This document shows, piece by piece, positions 23,660 to 35,400 of a stretch of 64,000 nucleotides of DNA. This stretch comes from Coprinellus micaceus. Taxonomy: Eukaryota > Basidiomycota > Agaricomycetes > Agaricales > Psathyrellaceae. Where the stretch lies: NCBI GenBank assembly GCA_951394405.1, contig OX596338.1, forward strand, positions 248,001 through 312,000, read 5' to 3'. Both the position numbers and the translations under genes were made by a program. Positions within the stretch are counted from its first letter, which is position 1, and every line of letters begins with the position of its first letter. The notes beneath the pieces are model-generated. The model had not been told where the DNA came from, did no database searches, and saw only the letters and a list, made by a program, of their open reading frames with translations.

Positions 23660-24815
23660 CTGAGGGACGGAGGTTTCGTCGGCATCTCACTCGGTATGCG
23701 GAGGGCCCGGTTAACAGAAGATAGGGAAGGGTAGCATCATTACGGCAGGGAGGGTGCCAGGGAGCATGTGAAATTCAAGATTAAGCGCCCGTCTTTATCC
23801 ATCATTCGAGGGTAGAGGAGGGAAAGATTGTGTTTTGGTTGGTACAGAAACGAGAGCTCGTAGCGCACTTAATACTTACTGTCATGAACTATTCGTCCTC
23901 CGTTGATCACCCCTCACCGCATCGGCCCTCGGCTTATATCGACATGTAAGTCTTGGTGCTGGCGGGCGTCCGAGTCGTTTCAGCTGTCGTCCAAGGCCCT
24001 CGGCATGTTGGGGACGTCCCGCCTGGGGACCGAGAACTCGGAACTGTACTTTTACGGCATTGCCAGGCATGTGGATTTGGGTTAAGCGCCCCGTTCGAGT
24101 CGATCAGGAGAGGGGTCGGGCTGTTGTGGGATGGGTGTCGGGATGAGGTATCGGGATTCGTACATTTACTTTGGAGTTCTGGCTTTGGTGGGAGGGTGAA
24201 TGGGTATGTATCTACGTGTCCAGGAGCGTACTGGAATTCGGACGGAAGTGTGACGTGGTCGAACGTTGGAACCACTAGGCCTCAATCTGCCTCGATACGG
24301 AGGGTTACCGCGTCGACGCGTTTTGGCTTTGTGGACGTGAAGTTCATAAGCTTGCGAGGTACCTCGGCTAGTGCTGAAACTGACTAGCTGATTACTTGCC
24401 TAGGAACGTTTCGTCGGCATCTCGCTCGCTATGTGAAGGTTTTGTTTAAGTCTGAGGGGGTGAGGATCCGTCGTTAACGTTACGGCAGGAAGGAAGAATG
24501 CCGCAATACCGGTGAACTTATGAATTTGGGTTAAGCGCCCGTTCTTATCCATCACCCGAACACGGAGGGGGGGGGGGCGATGGCGTTTTGGTTAGTTCGT
24601 GTCGCACTTAATTCTCCGTACATTGGTCATTCCTCATTCCTCGGCCACCGCCCTCGAGTGAATCATGATCAGCGCGAGCATTAGCTGATAGGTACTAGAG
24701 TTCGACGTGGTTTCACCTGTCGGCCAAGGCGTTTCGAGGTCAAGACATGAAAGACTATGAGTCGTTCGCCAAGTGAACTTGGGTGTATGTATGGGAATTG
24801 AATTTGGGGTAAGCA
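23660..24815. repeat. Diverged tandem duplication, two units of about 420 bp
   Basis: Seen: landmarks recur in the same order about 740-750 bp apart. TTTCGTCGGCATCTC appears at about 23667 and 24407. TTACGGCAGG, then TTAAGCGCCCG (23781 and 24531), TTATCCATCA, GTTTTGGTT, CGCACTTAAT and GTCCAAGGC/GGCCAAGGC follow in both. The units cover roughly 23660-24095 and 24400-24815, with unrelated sequence between. Divergence is considerable. There is no ORF; origin is unknown. Confidence 0.65.
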
Positions 24816-24887
24816 TCGTCCGAGGTCAGGTCAGCTTGAGGCGAGGGGGTTTGAGCGGTGTGAGTTAGCGGGCCTGTAATGCACGAG

Positions 24888-24929
24888 ATGAGAGTGGGAG
24901 TGGGAGTGGGAGTGGGAGTGGGAGTAGGG
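24888..24929. repeat. GGGAGT hexanucleotide microsatellite
   Basis: About six tandem GGGAGT units (GAGTGGGAGTGGGAGTGGGA) sit in an intergenic region. No coding frame of note crosses them. Confidence 0.9.
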
Positions 24930-25056
24930 TGCAGTGCACCCACCTGGAGATGGGACAGCTTGCGCCTGCTACGTTTGAAATTACCCCGTGACGCCGCCTG
25001 GGTAACTCATGAACCGCACATGTCTTTATGCTAGATAGGCTTCTTAATACCGTACG

Positions 25057-25828
25057 TACTTGGATGGTCGAATTAATTGGAGTCCGGGTTTGAGTGATTG
25101 AGGAGGTTTGAGTTTGGTTTTCGGAGAAAGGGATAATATGTACCTGCGACGGCGTCCGGAATTACACTCACTATGAAACTTCCTGACGCGGAAATTACGC
25201 GTCCTTCCCCGTCCGCCTGCGACAACGCCGGGTACGAGGTGACACTGTCAGGGAATGAGCTGTCAGGGAATGGGGTGTCAGGGAACATTGCCAGGGAATA
25301 CAGAGGGCCAGGGAGTGGGCCAGGGAGTGGGCCGGGAAAATCGTTGGAGGGTGGACAAGGATGTAATTCACGAGTCAAGCAGGGTGCATTACACTTTAGA
25401 CAGTAAGATCGTCATCTTACTTGGATGGTTGGATTAATTGGGGTATGGGTTTGAGTGATTGAGGAGGTTTGAGTTTGGTTTTCGGAGAAAGGGAGGATAT
25501 GTACCTGCGACAAGACCCGGAATTAGACTGTGGCACTGTCTTTTGTATCGAGACGCGCAGTGTCTCTGTTTGTCAAGGCACGCACTATCCACTATCAATT
25601 TGCCGGGATCAGCGTACTGGCGAAGTAAGGACGGCGGATTGGAAAAATAAGATCTAAGATCAGAAGTGAGGCACCGGGGGAGGGATACCATAAATACTGT
25701 ACTTAGATGGATGGATGGATTAATTGGGGTACGGGTTTGAGTGATTGAGGAGGTTTGAGTTCGGCTTTCGTAGCAAGGGATAATATGTACCTGCGACCAA
25801 CGTCAGATATGGGACTGTGGCACTGTGT
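25057..25828. repeat. Three diverged direct repeats of about 95-130 bp
   Basis: Seen: copies at about 25057-25166, 25418-25540 and 25700-25828 share TTAATTGG, GGGTTTGAGTGATTGAGGAG, GTTTGAGTT and ATATGTACCTGCGAC in order. The second and third copies also share downstream GTGGCACTGTG/C and TCAAGGCACG. Spacings are about 361 and 283 bp. Between copies one and two lies a small array of CAGGGAATG / CCAGGGAGTGGG units at about 25248-25330. No coding potential is seen. Confidence 0.75.
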
Positions 25829-27701
25829 TGATCAAGGCACGGACTATCGGTTTACATAGATCAACGGTGAGTCACCGAGGAAGGGATACCGAGCCTTGTT
25901 GAACGTTTCAGAGCGTACATATATGCCTATCATAGATGCATCACCGGGGTGAAGAGGACCGGTGTTTTAGCTTCGTCCCCGACCAACACTCACCGCTCGT
26001 CAACCTTCTCCTCGTCGAGATCTCGTGTTGGGCCCACCGAGTGGCTCGCCTCTGTGCATATACACGTACATGGAGCTCCGGCACCTTGCACTGGTGTTGG
26101 ACGTGAGCACAGAGAGAGGGGGTGTAGGAGAGAGGGAGGCACATCGCTCATACCTCGCCTCAACATGAAACGCAGTGATCTTTACCTTACCTTACCTTGC
26201 CCCTCCTTGAACTTGTTTGGGCCGAACGCGCCCATTTATTACGGATAGGGGGTTTACCCGAATAGGGAGAGCTGAGGCACAGCCACGCTAGGGGGCTCGG
26301 GAGCTCGGGTGCGGGTGTGTGCGGTTACCGATTCCCGAGGCCCGAGCGTTTCTCCGCTCGAGCTGGAGAAGGAGGGAGAAGGAGGGTCCGAGGTGGGGCC
26401 TTTGTTCGTTTCGTTTATTTGAGAGCTGTGTCCACTACGGAATAATGGCGGGAGGGTATGGAAGGAATAAGGGCATCTCGAGGTGGTGTGGGTTTCGGGG
26501 GTGTACACAGAGGGTCGGAGGGGAGGGGAAGAGAAGGGGAGTGCTCATGAGCGGAGTTGGAGGTGTGGACAGGGCAAAGTATAAGGGATCGGAGGTGCGC
26601 CGCAGTAGAATGTGTACATACACGAGCCGGAGTACACGGCGCTTATTTACGTGCAGCGGACGAGATTGTCGAGGTTCTCCGCAGCTGTGAGCGCCTAAGA
26701 AGCTCTCGAAGCAGAAGCGAGTCGACCTGCATTCTGTGAAGGGTTCTGCATTTTTACGTTACTGCATCTCCAAGAATCAAGAATGGAGGGAAGGGAGGGC
26801 CGGGGGTGCGAGGGTCGGGCTCCACTACAGCTACGCGTAAACATTGAATAGAAAATGGGAGGTGTATAGTCAAAGCGCCCGGAGCTCGGATTCGTTGCGA
26901 TTCGGAGTGGGGGTGGGACGACGGTGTCTTGGCAAGCCAAGAGGGGCGGGATTGATGGCACGCGAGCGGGAGGAGGGGACGCTATGTTTAGACGCTCTCG
27001 TGAAAAAGGCGAGTATCTGTGCCTTGGCGCTACCACGGGGATGGTCGCCAGCTTATCGACAGGTGTCTGGATAGGGGCCAGGCGCCGTTATCAAAAACAA
27101 CAAAGCGAGGGCCCGGGGAGTCCGGCGGTAACAAGCCTCTTTTCCTCCCCGATCCCCATCTCGCTCTCGTTTTAGGCTGAACGTACGTATTAGGCAGGGG
27201 AGGTGATTGCCGAGCGAAAAAAGGGCGTGGGAGGGGGGTAACCCCGATCGGAGTGGGTGGGGTGATCTGAGCGATTCGGTTGGGATTTATGAGATGGCGT
27301 GGATGGGAGTTTTTGATGGCCCCTTAGCTTTCCTCTCACCACTTCCTTCTTCTTCTCCTCCTCCCCTCTCTCCGCCACGCCTACAGCCGTCCCAAGGACA
27401 ACGCCTGGAGTGCGTTTATCCTGAGTAGCGTCTGGACCGTGCACTGACCCTGACCGCCCAGATACCTCGCGACCCTTGCCGGCTTCATCTCCCTCGCCGC
27501 CTATCGCTTGAGCCCTGCTCGCGAACGCACACCACCCACCTTCTTGCCCTTTCCGCCACTTCATTCCACCAACCCACCACACACACCACAGCACCACACG
27601 GCGTCCGCTGAGCAATCGCGTAGCCAACCAGCCATATCACACTCTTTCGTATACTTCCCAGTACCCTTATCACCCCACCACCACCGAAAGACAGACATAC
27701 A
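25829..27701. other. Upstream region of the bHLH gene
   Basis: No gene is called. It contains a motif copy (26638-26648) and, near the start codon, a long pyrimidine-rich stretch (about 27325-27560, rich in CTTCTTCTCCTCCTCC) of the kind often seen in basidiomycete promoters and leaders. A CCACCACCACC run sits 32-22 bp before the ATG. Confidence 0.5.
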
Positions 27702-29435
27702 ATGGCAATGACAATCCAAGAACCCCAGACGCCCGCGTCGCCCTCGTCCCCCGGCACCACAGACGCCGCTACCCTGCCGCCCTCTGACAAGGCCACCAGC
27801 CCCACCGACGACTCGGACAAGCCCACCTCCAAGTCCACCCCCACCGCGAATGGTGGCTCCGCAAGCAACAACTCGAACGTCAAGCGCAAGCCCTCGAGGC
27901 GAGCAAACACCGCCGAGCGCCGCGCGACGCACAACGCTGTCGAGCGCCAGCGCAGGGAGACGCTCAACGGGCGTTTCTTGGTACGTGCTCTCTGCTTATC
28001 GCTCTCATGTCCGTGTATCACATGCTAACAACTGGACCCGTCTCTCCCTCCCTACGCCCGTCCATCCGCCCCTGGTCACCCACCCTCTCCCTCCCTCCCT
28101 CCCTACCATACCCTCTCTAACCCCACTCCCCCGCCGACTCCTATCCCCCTATCACCGACCGGGCACACACAGGACCTCGCCGCCCTCCTCCCCAACCTCT
28201 CCCAAATCCGCCGCCCCTCCAAATCCAGCATCGTCAACAGCTCCATCGCCTACATCCACGCCTCCCGGCGCCACCGCCTCATCGCCTCGCGCGAGGTCCG
28301 CGCCCTCACCGCCGAGGCGCACGCCCTCCGCCGCGAGCTCAACGAGTGGCGCGACCGCGCGAGCCTCCCGAGGGTCGAGGAGCCGCTCAGGAGCGAGGGG
28401 TACCATGTCGTTGTGGGCGCGGAGATGGACGCGATGATGGTGAGCGCGGAGATGGGTGTGGGGGGGATGGACGAGGAGGGGGATGGCGCGGAGGAGGAGT
28501 GGGGTGTTGAGGGGGGTAATGGGGGTTCGTACGACGATGAGATGAACGGGAGCGGCGGGCATCAGCAGCAGCAGCAGCAGCCACAGCACCCTTACGCTCA
28601 ACAGGGCGCACCGTTTGTGCCTGCCCACCCGCAGGTGCATCCCCAGCAGCAGCAGCAGTACGCCCCCGCCCCGCACCCGTATGCGCATGGCGGGCACCCG
28701 CACCACCCCCACGCGCACGCTGGGCACCACCCTGGGCACGCGATGGGGTTTATCGAGGATGACGGGCGGCCCGTGTCCAAGGGCAACCCGTTCGCGCATA
28801 ACATTCCGAGGGGGTACGCTGGTGAGGCGGGGCAGGGCGCCGGGGCGCTCTTTACCCCGCCTGTTTCTCGGGACGGTCCTATCTCGAACGGGAACGCAAA
28901 CGGCAATGGGAGTGTGGGAGGGGGAAGTAATGGAGGCGCGAGTCCTGCGCATAGTGCGCATAGCCAGCATAGCGTGCATAGTGCTGGAGGGGGGGGCAGT
29001 CCGAGTCCGGTTGTGAACCATGCGCGGAGTATGAGTGGGAGTCCGACTGGGTTCAGTCAAGGGCAAGGAGGGAGGAGGGGGGGTAGTGGGAGTCCGAGTT
29101 ATGAGCTTGGGCCGGGGGGAGGGGGGGCGTTTGGTCCGTATACGCACCAGGGGATGCCGTATGCGCATGGGCATCAGGGGGGGTATTCGCAGGGAGGACA
29201 AGGGGGTTACGGAGGAGGACAGGCGCAGGGGGGGCATTTGATGCAGAGTGGGCCGGGGATGCAGGGCGGGATGGGGATGGGGATGCAGGGACAGATGGGG
29301 ATGGCTATGGGGGGACAGGGGATGGGGGGAGGACAGGGGATGGGAGGAGGACAGGGTATGGGTGTGGGTGTGGGTGTGGTGGGGGGCATGGGAGGGGCGG
29401 GTGCGATGGGGGGTGTGTTTGGGATGATGCTTTGA
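27702..29435 (+). CDS. bHLH transcription factor with Gly/Met/His/Gln-rich tail
   Basis: Seen: exon 27702-27980 (93 codons) joins exon 28173-29435 in phase 0 across an intron that interrupts the bHLH itself, giving 513 aa. The basic region THNAVERQRRETLNGRF has the His-Glu-Arg triad expected for E-box (CANNTG) binders. After the intron helix 2 follows (RRPSKSSIVNSSIAYIH), then a short heptad-like helix. The N-terminus is Ser/Thr/Pro-rich. The tail carries polyGln, His/Pro and long GGQGMG-type low-complexity repeats. Known: bHLH proteins bind E-boxes as dimers. Inference: a nuclear regulator with a disordered activation or condensate-forming tail; targets are unknown. A 433-aa antisense ORF is a shadow of this composition. 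Confidence 0.9.
29220..29420 (+). repeat. In-frame GGQGMG-coding minisatellite of the bHLH gene
   Basis: Degenerate GGGGGACAGGGGATGGGAGG-type units in the 3' end of the coding sequence encode alternating Gly, Met and Gln. Unit number could differ between alleles and would change tail length without breaking frame. Confidence 0.8.
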
Positions 29436-31567
29436 GCTGAGCCTTCGTGTCAAGAGTCAAGTGAAGCTTGGTGGAGCCCTGAACATGTGAACGATATACC
29501 CGATGTGTATACCCCCTGCCCCTGCCCCGCCAGTGTCGACGAGAACGACGACGACGACCTACTCCAATGGACATACTGCCCTTTCCGTCTCCCGCCGTCG
29601 GCGCTCACCCTACGTCCTACGCGCCGATGTGCATGTACCACCCCTGTAATCTCCCTTTTTTCTGTATCCCCAACTCTAGTCTCTTCTTTCCCTTGGACGA
29701 TTCCCTCGACGACCTTGAACGACCCTTTGTATTTTGTCGCTCTTCCTCCTCCCCTGTTCCCATGTTCCTTGTGTTCCCACTGTTCCGTGTGTTGTAACTC
29801 GTATGCGCTCTTGTCGTTTCCCCCCGATTCACCTCTTCGTCCATTGTCGTCTTTGACGCTTCTACCTACCCTTTTTCGTCGACGCCTTGGAGCCCTTGGA
29901 GCCCTTCTACCCTTCGCCGTACACCCCCCCTTACTTACCCCTCTTCCGTCACCTACGCCCTTCGCCGACCCGCGCCCATCGCCGGTCCCCCGATTACCTT
30001 CCCCGCCCCGCGGAGCCTCGCTTCGCTCGGCCTGTCTTTCTCGTTCCAGTTTCTCGTCCGGATATCCCTCGTCGTTGACGATGTCGGTCTTTACTCGGTC
30101 TCTCTTTTTCTTTTCCCTTGTTCTCGGTTCTCGTTCTCTGAATCGTCGTTGGCGTTCTTGTATCGGTTTCTTGCCTTTTATTACCTATAATTTCTTGCCT
30201 TTGGCTCCGCGTTCCGTATCCCGTGTGTCGTTCTCGTGTGTCCGTGCGTCGCCCCGTGTGTCTTATTTACAATTGTGGAATGGGTTTGTGTTGAAGAAGA
30301 AGAAGAAGAAGTCTGGTTGTGTTATTGAAGCTCCCTCCCCCTTATCCCTACCTGCATACATACCTTTACCCCCGCCACCGTCCTACGTACCGATCTATTG
30401 ATCGACGTACCCCACCCCACCCCACCTTACCTATCTATCGAAGCGGAGGCGGGCAGTTCGCTTGAGACTTGTTCTCGTGGCTGGTCGTCTTCTGCCCCTT
30501 CCTCCCCTCCCACCTGCTCCTACGAGTACCTACCCTACTTATAACCGATCCTCTACCACCCCCACCCCTCCTCGCCCGCGTCTTGTTTGACTAGTCTGCG
30601 ACCCGTACTACCTAGTACGTACCCCCGACGCTCTTTGGTTTCTGGATCGGTTCCTCGGTATCCATACAACAAAATTCTCGGAATTGGCGTGTCGTGTCTC
30701 CTTTGTCTCGGAATATTTGGATTTGTGATATATAGTGTATTTGAATAATATTTCTCTTCTTTATCTCTCTCTCTCACTTGCTTTTCTGTGTCTGATACTG
30801 AAACGAAGGAAGCTTCGGGACTCGGGTGACCGAGGAATTTCTTGCCCACTCGTTTGAAAGCTGGTTATCAAGGTGCGTTCTCTGCCGCTTGGTCCCTCAC
30901 ACTGCGTTGACGTTTAGTAAGTAGTTTTCCAGCCAGGCACATGGGAGCAGAAGGGCAATGCTATAGCTGGGCGAGGGTGGCCGGCAACAATGGCGACATT
31001 TCTCGAGCGGGTGAGGTCAGTGTACCCTCGAGGGCGACTCGGTTCTTTGCACGTTTCTCAACGCCTACGACGCGCGGCGGCGTCGATGGTGTAGAGCTCG
31101 AGTGCTCGGCGGCGTGGGTTTTTCTTATGGCGACATTGACCTTCGAGTTAACGAGTTTGGGGGTACCTCGAGGAGCGGGTTGTCGTTTTACTTACCCCGC
31201 TTCTCAGGAAATTTGGGGAACGCGTGGGTATGGGTCCGGTTTTGTAGGTAGCCGGCGCGAGTTGGGGTTTCTATGAACTGTAACATGGAAACCGGTCAGG
31301 ATTCGGGATGCGTTTTTTAAGTCGACAGGTGGATAGATAGAAGTGGGTTTGCCAGGTGGACTCGGAAGTGGGTGGTATGTATTTAAAAGAGGCGGGCTGA
31401 ATGAGCGGTTCAGAGAATTGGGACTTATCCGAGTCGGCGCCCTGGAGAGCCATATGTACGTGGAGGAAGGGTGAGAGCGGGGCATATGGGAGGTGTTTAT
31501 CGAGAACGCTTCGAGGAGGGAAGGATTTGCGACCATATGTAAAAGTAAATGCACCCATTAGTGGGAC
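29436..31567. other. Pyrimidine-rich 3' flank of the bHLH gene and gene-free sequence
   Basis: The first kilobase is strongly C/T-rich, so one + frame stays open for 304 codons (29487-30401) with a Ser/Pro/Leu-rich translation. It lacks domain resemblance and I regard it as a by-product of composition or as long 3' UTR. Nothing else is supported up to the second transposon copy. Confidence 0.5.
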
Positions 31568-32406
31568 GGATAATTCTATTGAGAAACCCCCATTTCCCAT
31601 AAAACCCCAGGGTTTCTCGATAAGCTATTGGGAAACCCTGGATAACGCGCGGCCGGCTCCCCGAGGGTGATCCGGTACCAGACCTGGAGGCCATCCCAAG
31701 GGCGATGGGATGAGCGGGAGCTCTGATTGTCGCTTCGAGTGAATGTGGTGGACTGAGCCAATATATTGTGTTGCGCATGTGGACGTTTGGGAGGTACATG
31801 ATGCTCGGATATGGGTGGATTGTGTGTCACTCTCCCGGATGTGTCGGTTCAATGATATAGGCCTAATGGTGTAGCATACCTGGCTGTGTGGAAAGGCGTA
31901 CTTATACCCCTTGCTCGATGTCTCCTTTGAGCTACTGGGTTTCGGGGGAATATCTCCAAATAATTGACAATGTGGGTGAGCATTGTTGTGAAGTCATAAT
32001 CACCCATCTCAGGGCCCATGCGCAGTATCTTCTCCTACTCCGCCCTCCCGTAATACCTTCCAACAAGTCAGTGGTCCTCGGTTTTACTAAACACGGTTAG
32101 GGGTCACCGAGTGGGCTCTCGGCGCTAATTCACTCGTACACCTCTCTCAACGGCCTTTGATACAAAGAAAAATGGTGTTGGGGGTCCACCAAAGATGTCC
32201 TGGTTACGTACTGATAAGTCGGGAGTAGCCTCCTCACGGGTGAACTTGATAACGAGGCTATGGGCGCCTAAAGTAGCAGGCCGCCAGTCCCCGAAGCACC
32301 GGCCGTTGGTACAAAGGTGTGCAAATATTGTCCCCATCAAACGTAGCGATGATTGCAGAAACCCCCAGGGTTTCCGGGAAACGGGGGTTTCTCAATAGAA
32401 TTATCC
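31568..32406. mobile_element. MULE-like non-autonomous DNA transposon (MITE), copy 2, 839 bp
   Basis: Seen: both ends begin with the same 24 bp, starting GGATAATTCTATTGAGAAAC, and the match continues as TTTCCC after one mismatch (31 bp with one difference). A perfect 9-bp direct repeat TAGTGGGAC flanks it at 31559-31567 and 32407-32415. The terminal pattern GGATAANNCNNTTGAGAAAC is shared with the element at 20434-21289, as are the GAAACCC subrepeats, so both belong to one family, but the interior sequences are not obviously alike. No transposase ORF is seen. Confidence 0.85.
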
Positions 32407-35400
32407 TAGTGGGACGTGTAGTTGACATTTCTGTAGCATGGTGCATAACAGAAGTGTCTTCTGTCGTTGGTTACGAGAGCTTTCGACTATCTCTCTCGTC
32501 AGTGCGAAATGTACGGGCGTACGATCAGACAGCCTCATATCTCCTGAGGCGTACTACTGCAGACATAAGTCCGATAGACAGACGGGCGGGGCCGTAGCGT
32601 AGGTTAGGCGGTGACATGAGGTTATCGAGTGACATATGTAGGGCGTCATTTCCAGAGGATAAGAGCTTGTAGGCGTTAAAGAGGTCCTTTCTGCCCCAAT
32701 CAACAACACTCCTCTCTATCTGGGGCACACTACGTTCTAATGCTCTTTCTGATACCCTCCCTTCAAAAGAGGAGCCAATGTGACGGCATAAAAAGGAAGA
32801 GTGTGATTAAGGTGGCGGGAAGCCCGATTTGGGTTCCTCGGCGCTTACGCTGCCTTGCCCCCCTTCCACTGCGGCCCGCTATGGCTTCTCGCGCTGCTGT
32901 CGAGAGTTCAACAAAGTTACCTTCTTGGGGAGGCTCTGAGCATTGAACGTGCGTTCTTCTTTTTAGTACCCCCCTTTCCACTTACTACTACGCACCTCAG
33001 GTACTTCCTAAGCCCTATTTCGGCGATCTGATTTGAGAGGCGTCGTCCCTCTGGATTAATTGGGGTGTGCAGGTCCTCGTACCACCTCGAGCTATTTGAT
33101 ACCCGCGCCCCCAAAGCTAGTGCCCCACCTTGATGTTCGTTCGATCATCTGTCTCTCGTTCGGGTTTCCAGATGTACTTACTTGCCCAATAGGTGGGCAC
33201 GAGGTCAGCGAGAGGGGCTTCTTTGATTTGAGTGCCATTTCGTTGGAGCGAGAGTGACGCAGTACGCGAAGAGCATATCCGTTATTGTCTCTCTAGGTGT
33301 GGGATGTGCTTCCGGGATGCTGTTAAGGGGTGTATCCACCCGCCCCAATGCGCTCGTGTGCATCGTCCAGGCTTGGTGTTGTGATTGTACCTCACGGGAC
33401 CTGGAGAAGCATGCTTATGCGAGGTACGTACGAAGAAGCTGGGAGAAGGTGAAGAAGAGGGGAAGTGGAGCGTCTGTAGCGGAATTCGGCGTGTGCGCGT
33501 TCCTCTCGCGTTAGGAACAAGGGACGCCAAGCCCTCCTGTTCCTTGGACGCGCCAGTCGCCCATTGGCAATATGTAGGGGGCGTCATCTGTCAAGCGCTT
33601 GGCGGGGCGAGTTTGCGAAAGCAAATGAAGGAACGTGGATGTCACCCGACGCAAAGCAGCTAGGCAAAACATGGGAATATACTTGTTGGGGATCCAGAGG
33701 AAGCGAGGAGGTGAGCCGAAATTTGGAGGTCAACGGGAAGAGGGAGAGCTCCCGTCGAAAGCATATCCTTGAAGAGGTTTAGCCTGTGGTAACCCGTGAA
33801 GACTCGGAAGGCGTTGGCGCTGAGCGTTGAACGCCGACCGGGTATTTATTTTTCGCTTGGTAGACGCCGGGCGTTCCAGGCTCATATCCCAGCCTTGAAT
33901 GAAGATCCGGCTGGGCAGTAGAAAACCCCATTGAGAGTCCATGCCGAATTTTTGAGTTCGGTTGGACGGAGAGGGGAAAGAGCATTCATCATTCATCCCG
34001 CCATCTCAGCGAATTGAATGATGCGGGTATGTCAAGTCATCTGCCTCAAGCTTTGACAATCCAGTTGCGGAGTCCACTTCAAACCAAACGCTATGGAACT
34101 GTTGCTCAAGCTAGACTCAAAGCGTATCCTTGAACCCTAGTATGATGTTCGAGTCTCACCTACAACAACTCTGGGACTACGGGACACTTTCCAGGCGCCT
34201 ATCGACAAGCGATCGAGAGCCACAGACGTCATCCCGCAGCCATATCTTATCTAGGCGCTAAGCCTGAAATAGGAAAGGGGCTAGGCGCCTTGGACCCTGA
34301 TCCCAGCGGACCCACCTTTCTCGAGAGCGTTCCGGAGTTTCAGTTCAGAAGACAAGACGGGCAGCCCGGGGTACGTATTAAACAGGTAGGGGGAACGGGA
34401 GATCGGCGGAGGAGGCAGGACCGTTCCGACGCCGAGTATTGTGAAATTTTGTGGGGAGAGTTTATGCTACAGGGTAGCGTCACTTGACCAGCCCTTCAAT
34501 CAAAATCTTGGGGAATATGAGGATGTCCGAGCCGGAGGGTCAAAGCACTACGCGCCTCAAGGAGCCTTGAGGCAAGGGTCGGAGTTCTCTCTATGGTATG
34601 TCGAAAGGGTCTGGTCTTCCTGCCCCTTTGCTAGTTTCTGCTGCTGATGTACTTCCGAATGAATAGACCTTGAACGCACCCGATCTCTCACTCGTTCTGA
34701 TCTTTGGAGCCTCTTTCCGATTTACTCGCCGGCTCCTCTCTAGTCGGTACGAGTCGGTGCGCTCTCCACTCTCTCCAAGGGCTTATATGAGCCACGTTTC
34801 TATGCGTTCCCTACAAGTAAAAGGGGTCGCCCCTTGGGCCTAGTCGGCCCAAACCAGAGATCGAGCGGAGTCCCCATTTCAGCTTAACAGCGTTTCCTTC
34901 TCACCGAGTTAACAGGGAGCGCGAAAATCCCCCGATCGCAACCCTCTCCTCATTGTTCCCTCGACTAATTCATCCCTGTCCCTTCACATTCGATCGCTCC
35001 CTTTAATTTCGTACTATGAAAGAATTTAAAAACGTGGAGGGTCTGGGGACCGGACCTTCGCCATTTCCAGATACCCTGTCGTCAGGTCGCGTGCTGATCT
35101 GAGTGCCGATGCGACCTTGGGAAAGGATCAGGGGGGTGGAGAGCGAGGCGGCGAAGGATTCCCTGGCGGGCCAGGGCGGACCCTGGTTTGTATTCCGCCA
35201 GATTGTACCCGATTGTACCCTAGGTTGCATGCATCAAAGAAGCGCTTCTCGAGTCTATTCTTCTCTGCTTTGCTATGATGGACGGTGTCTATCGCGCTTG
35301 ATACGTCTACAAGAGATATCAAACACGGACAGATACTTACTTATGTCTCAACAGAGACGAGTAAGTACAGTGCAGAGGGAGCATATTAGCTGGGTTTGTT

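Noticed and set aside
28152..29453. 433-aa ORF antisense to the bHLH gene
   Set aside because: Its translation is Pro/Ser/His/Arg low complexity, as expected from the complement of a Gly/Met/His-rich coding sequence; no splice sites or family resemblance.
29487..30401. 304-aa ORF downstream of the bHLH gene
   Set aside because: The stretch is pyrimidine-rich, so stop codons are rare by composition; the Ser/Pro/Leu translation has no domain and no good start.
33730..33996. 88-aa ORF on the - strand
   Set aside because: The sequence reads plausibly but has no recognisable domain, partner exons or paralogue in the window.
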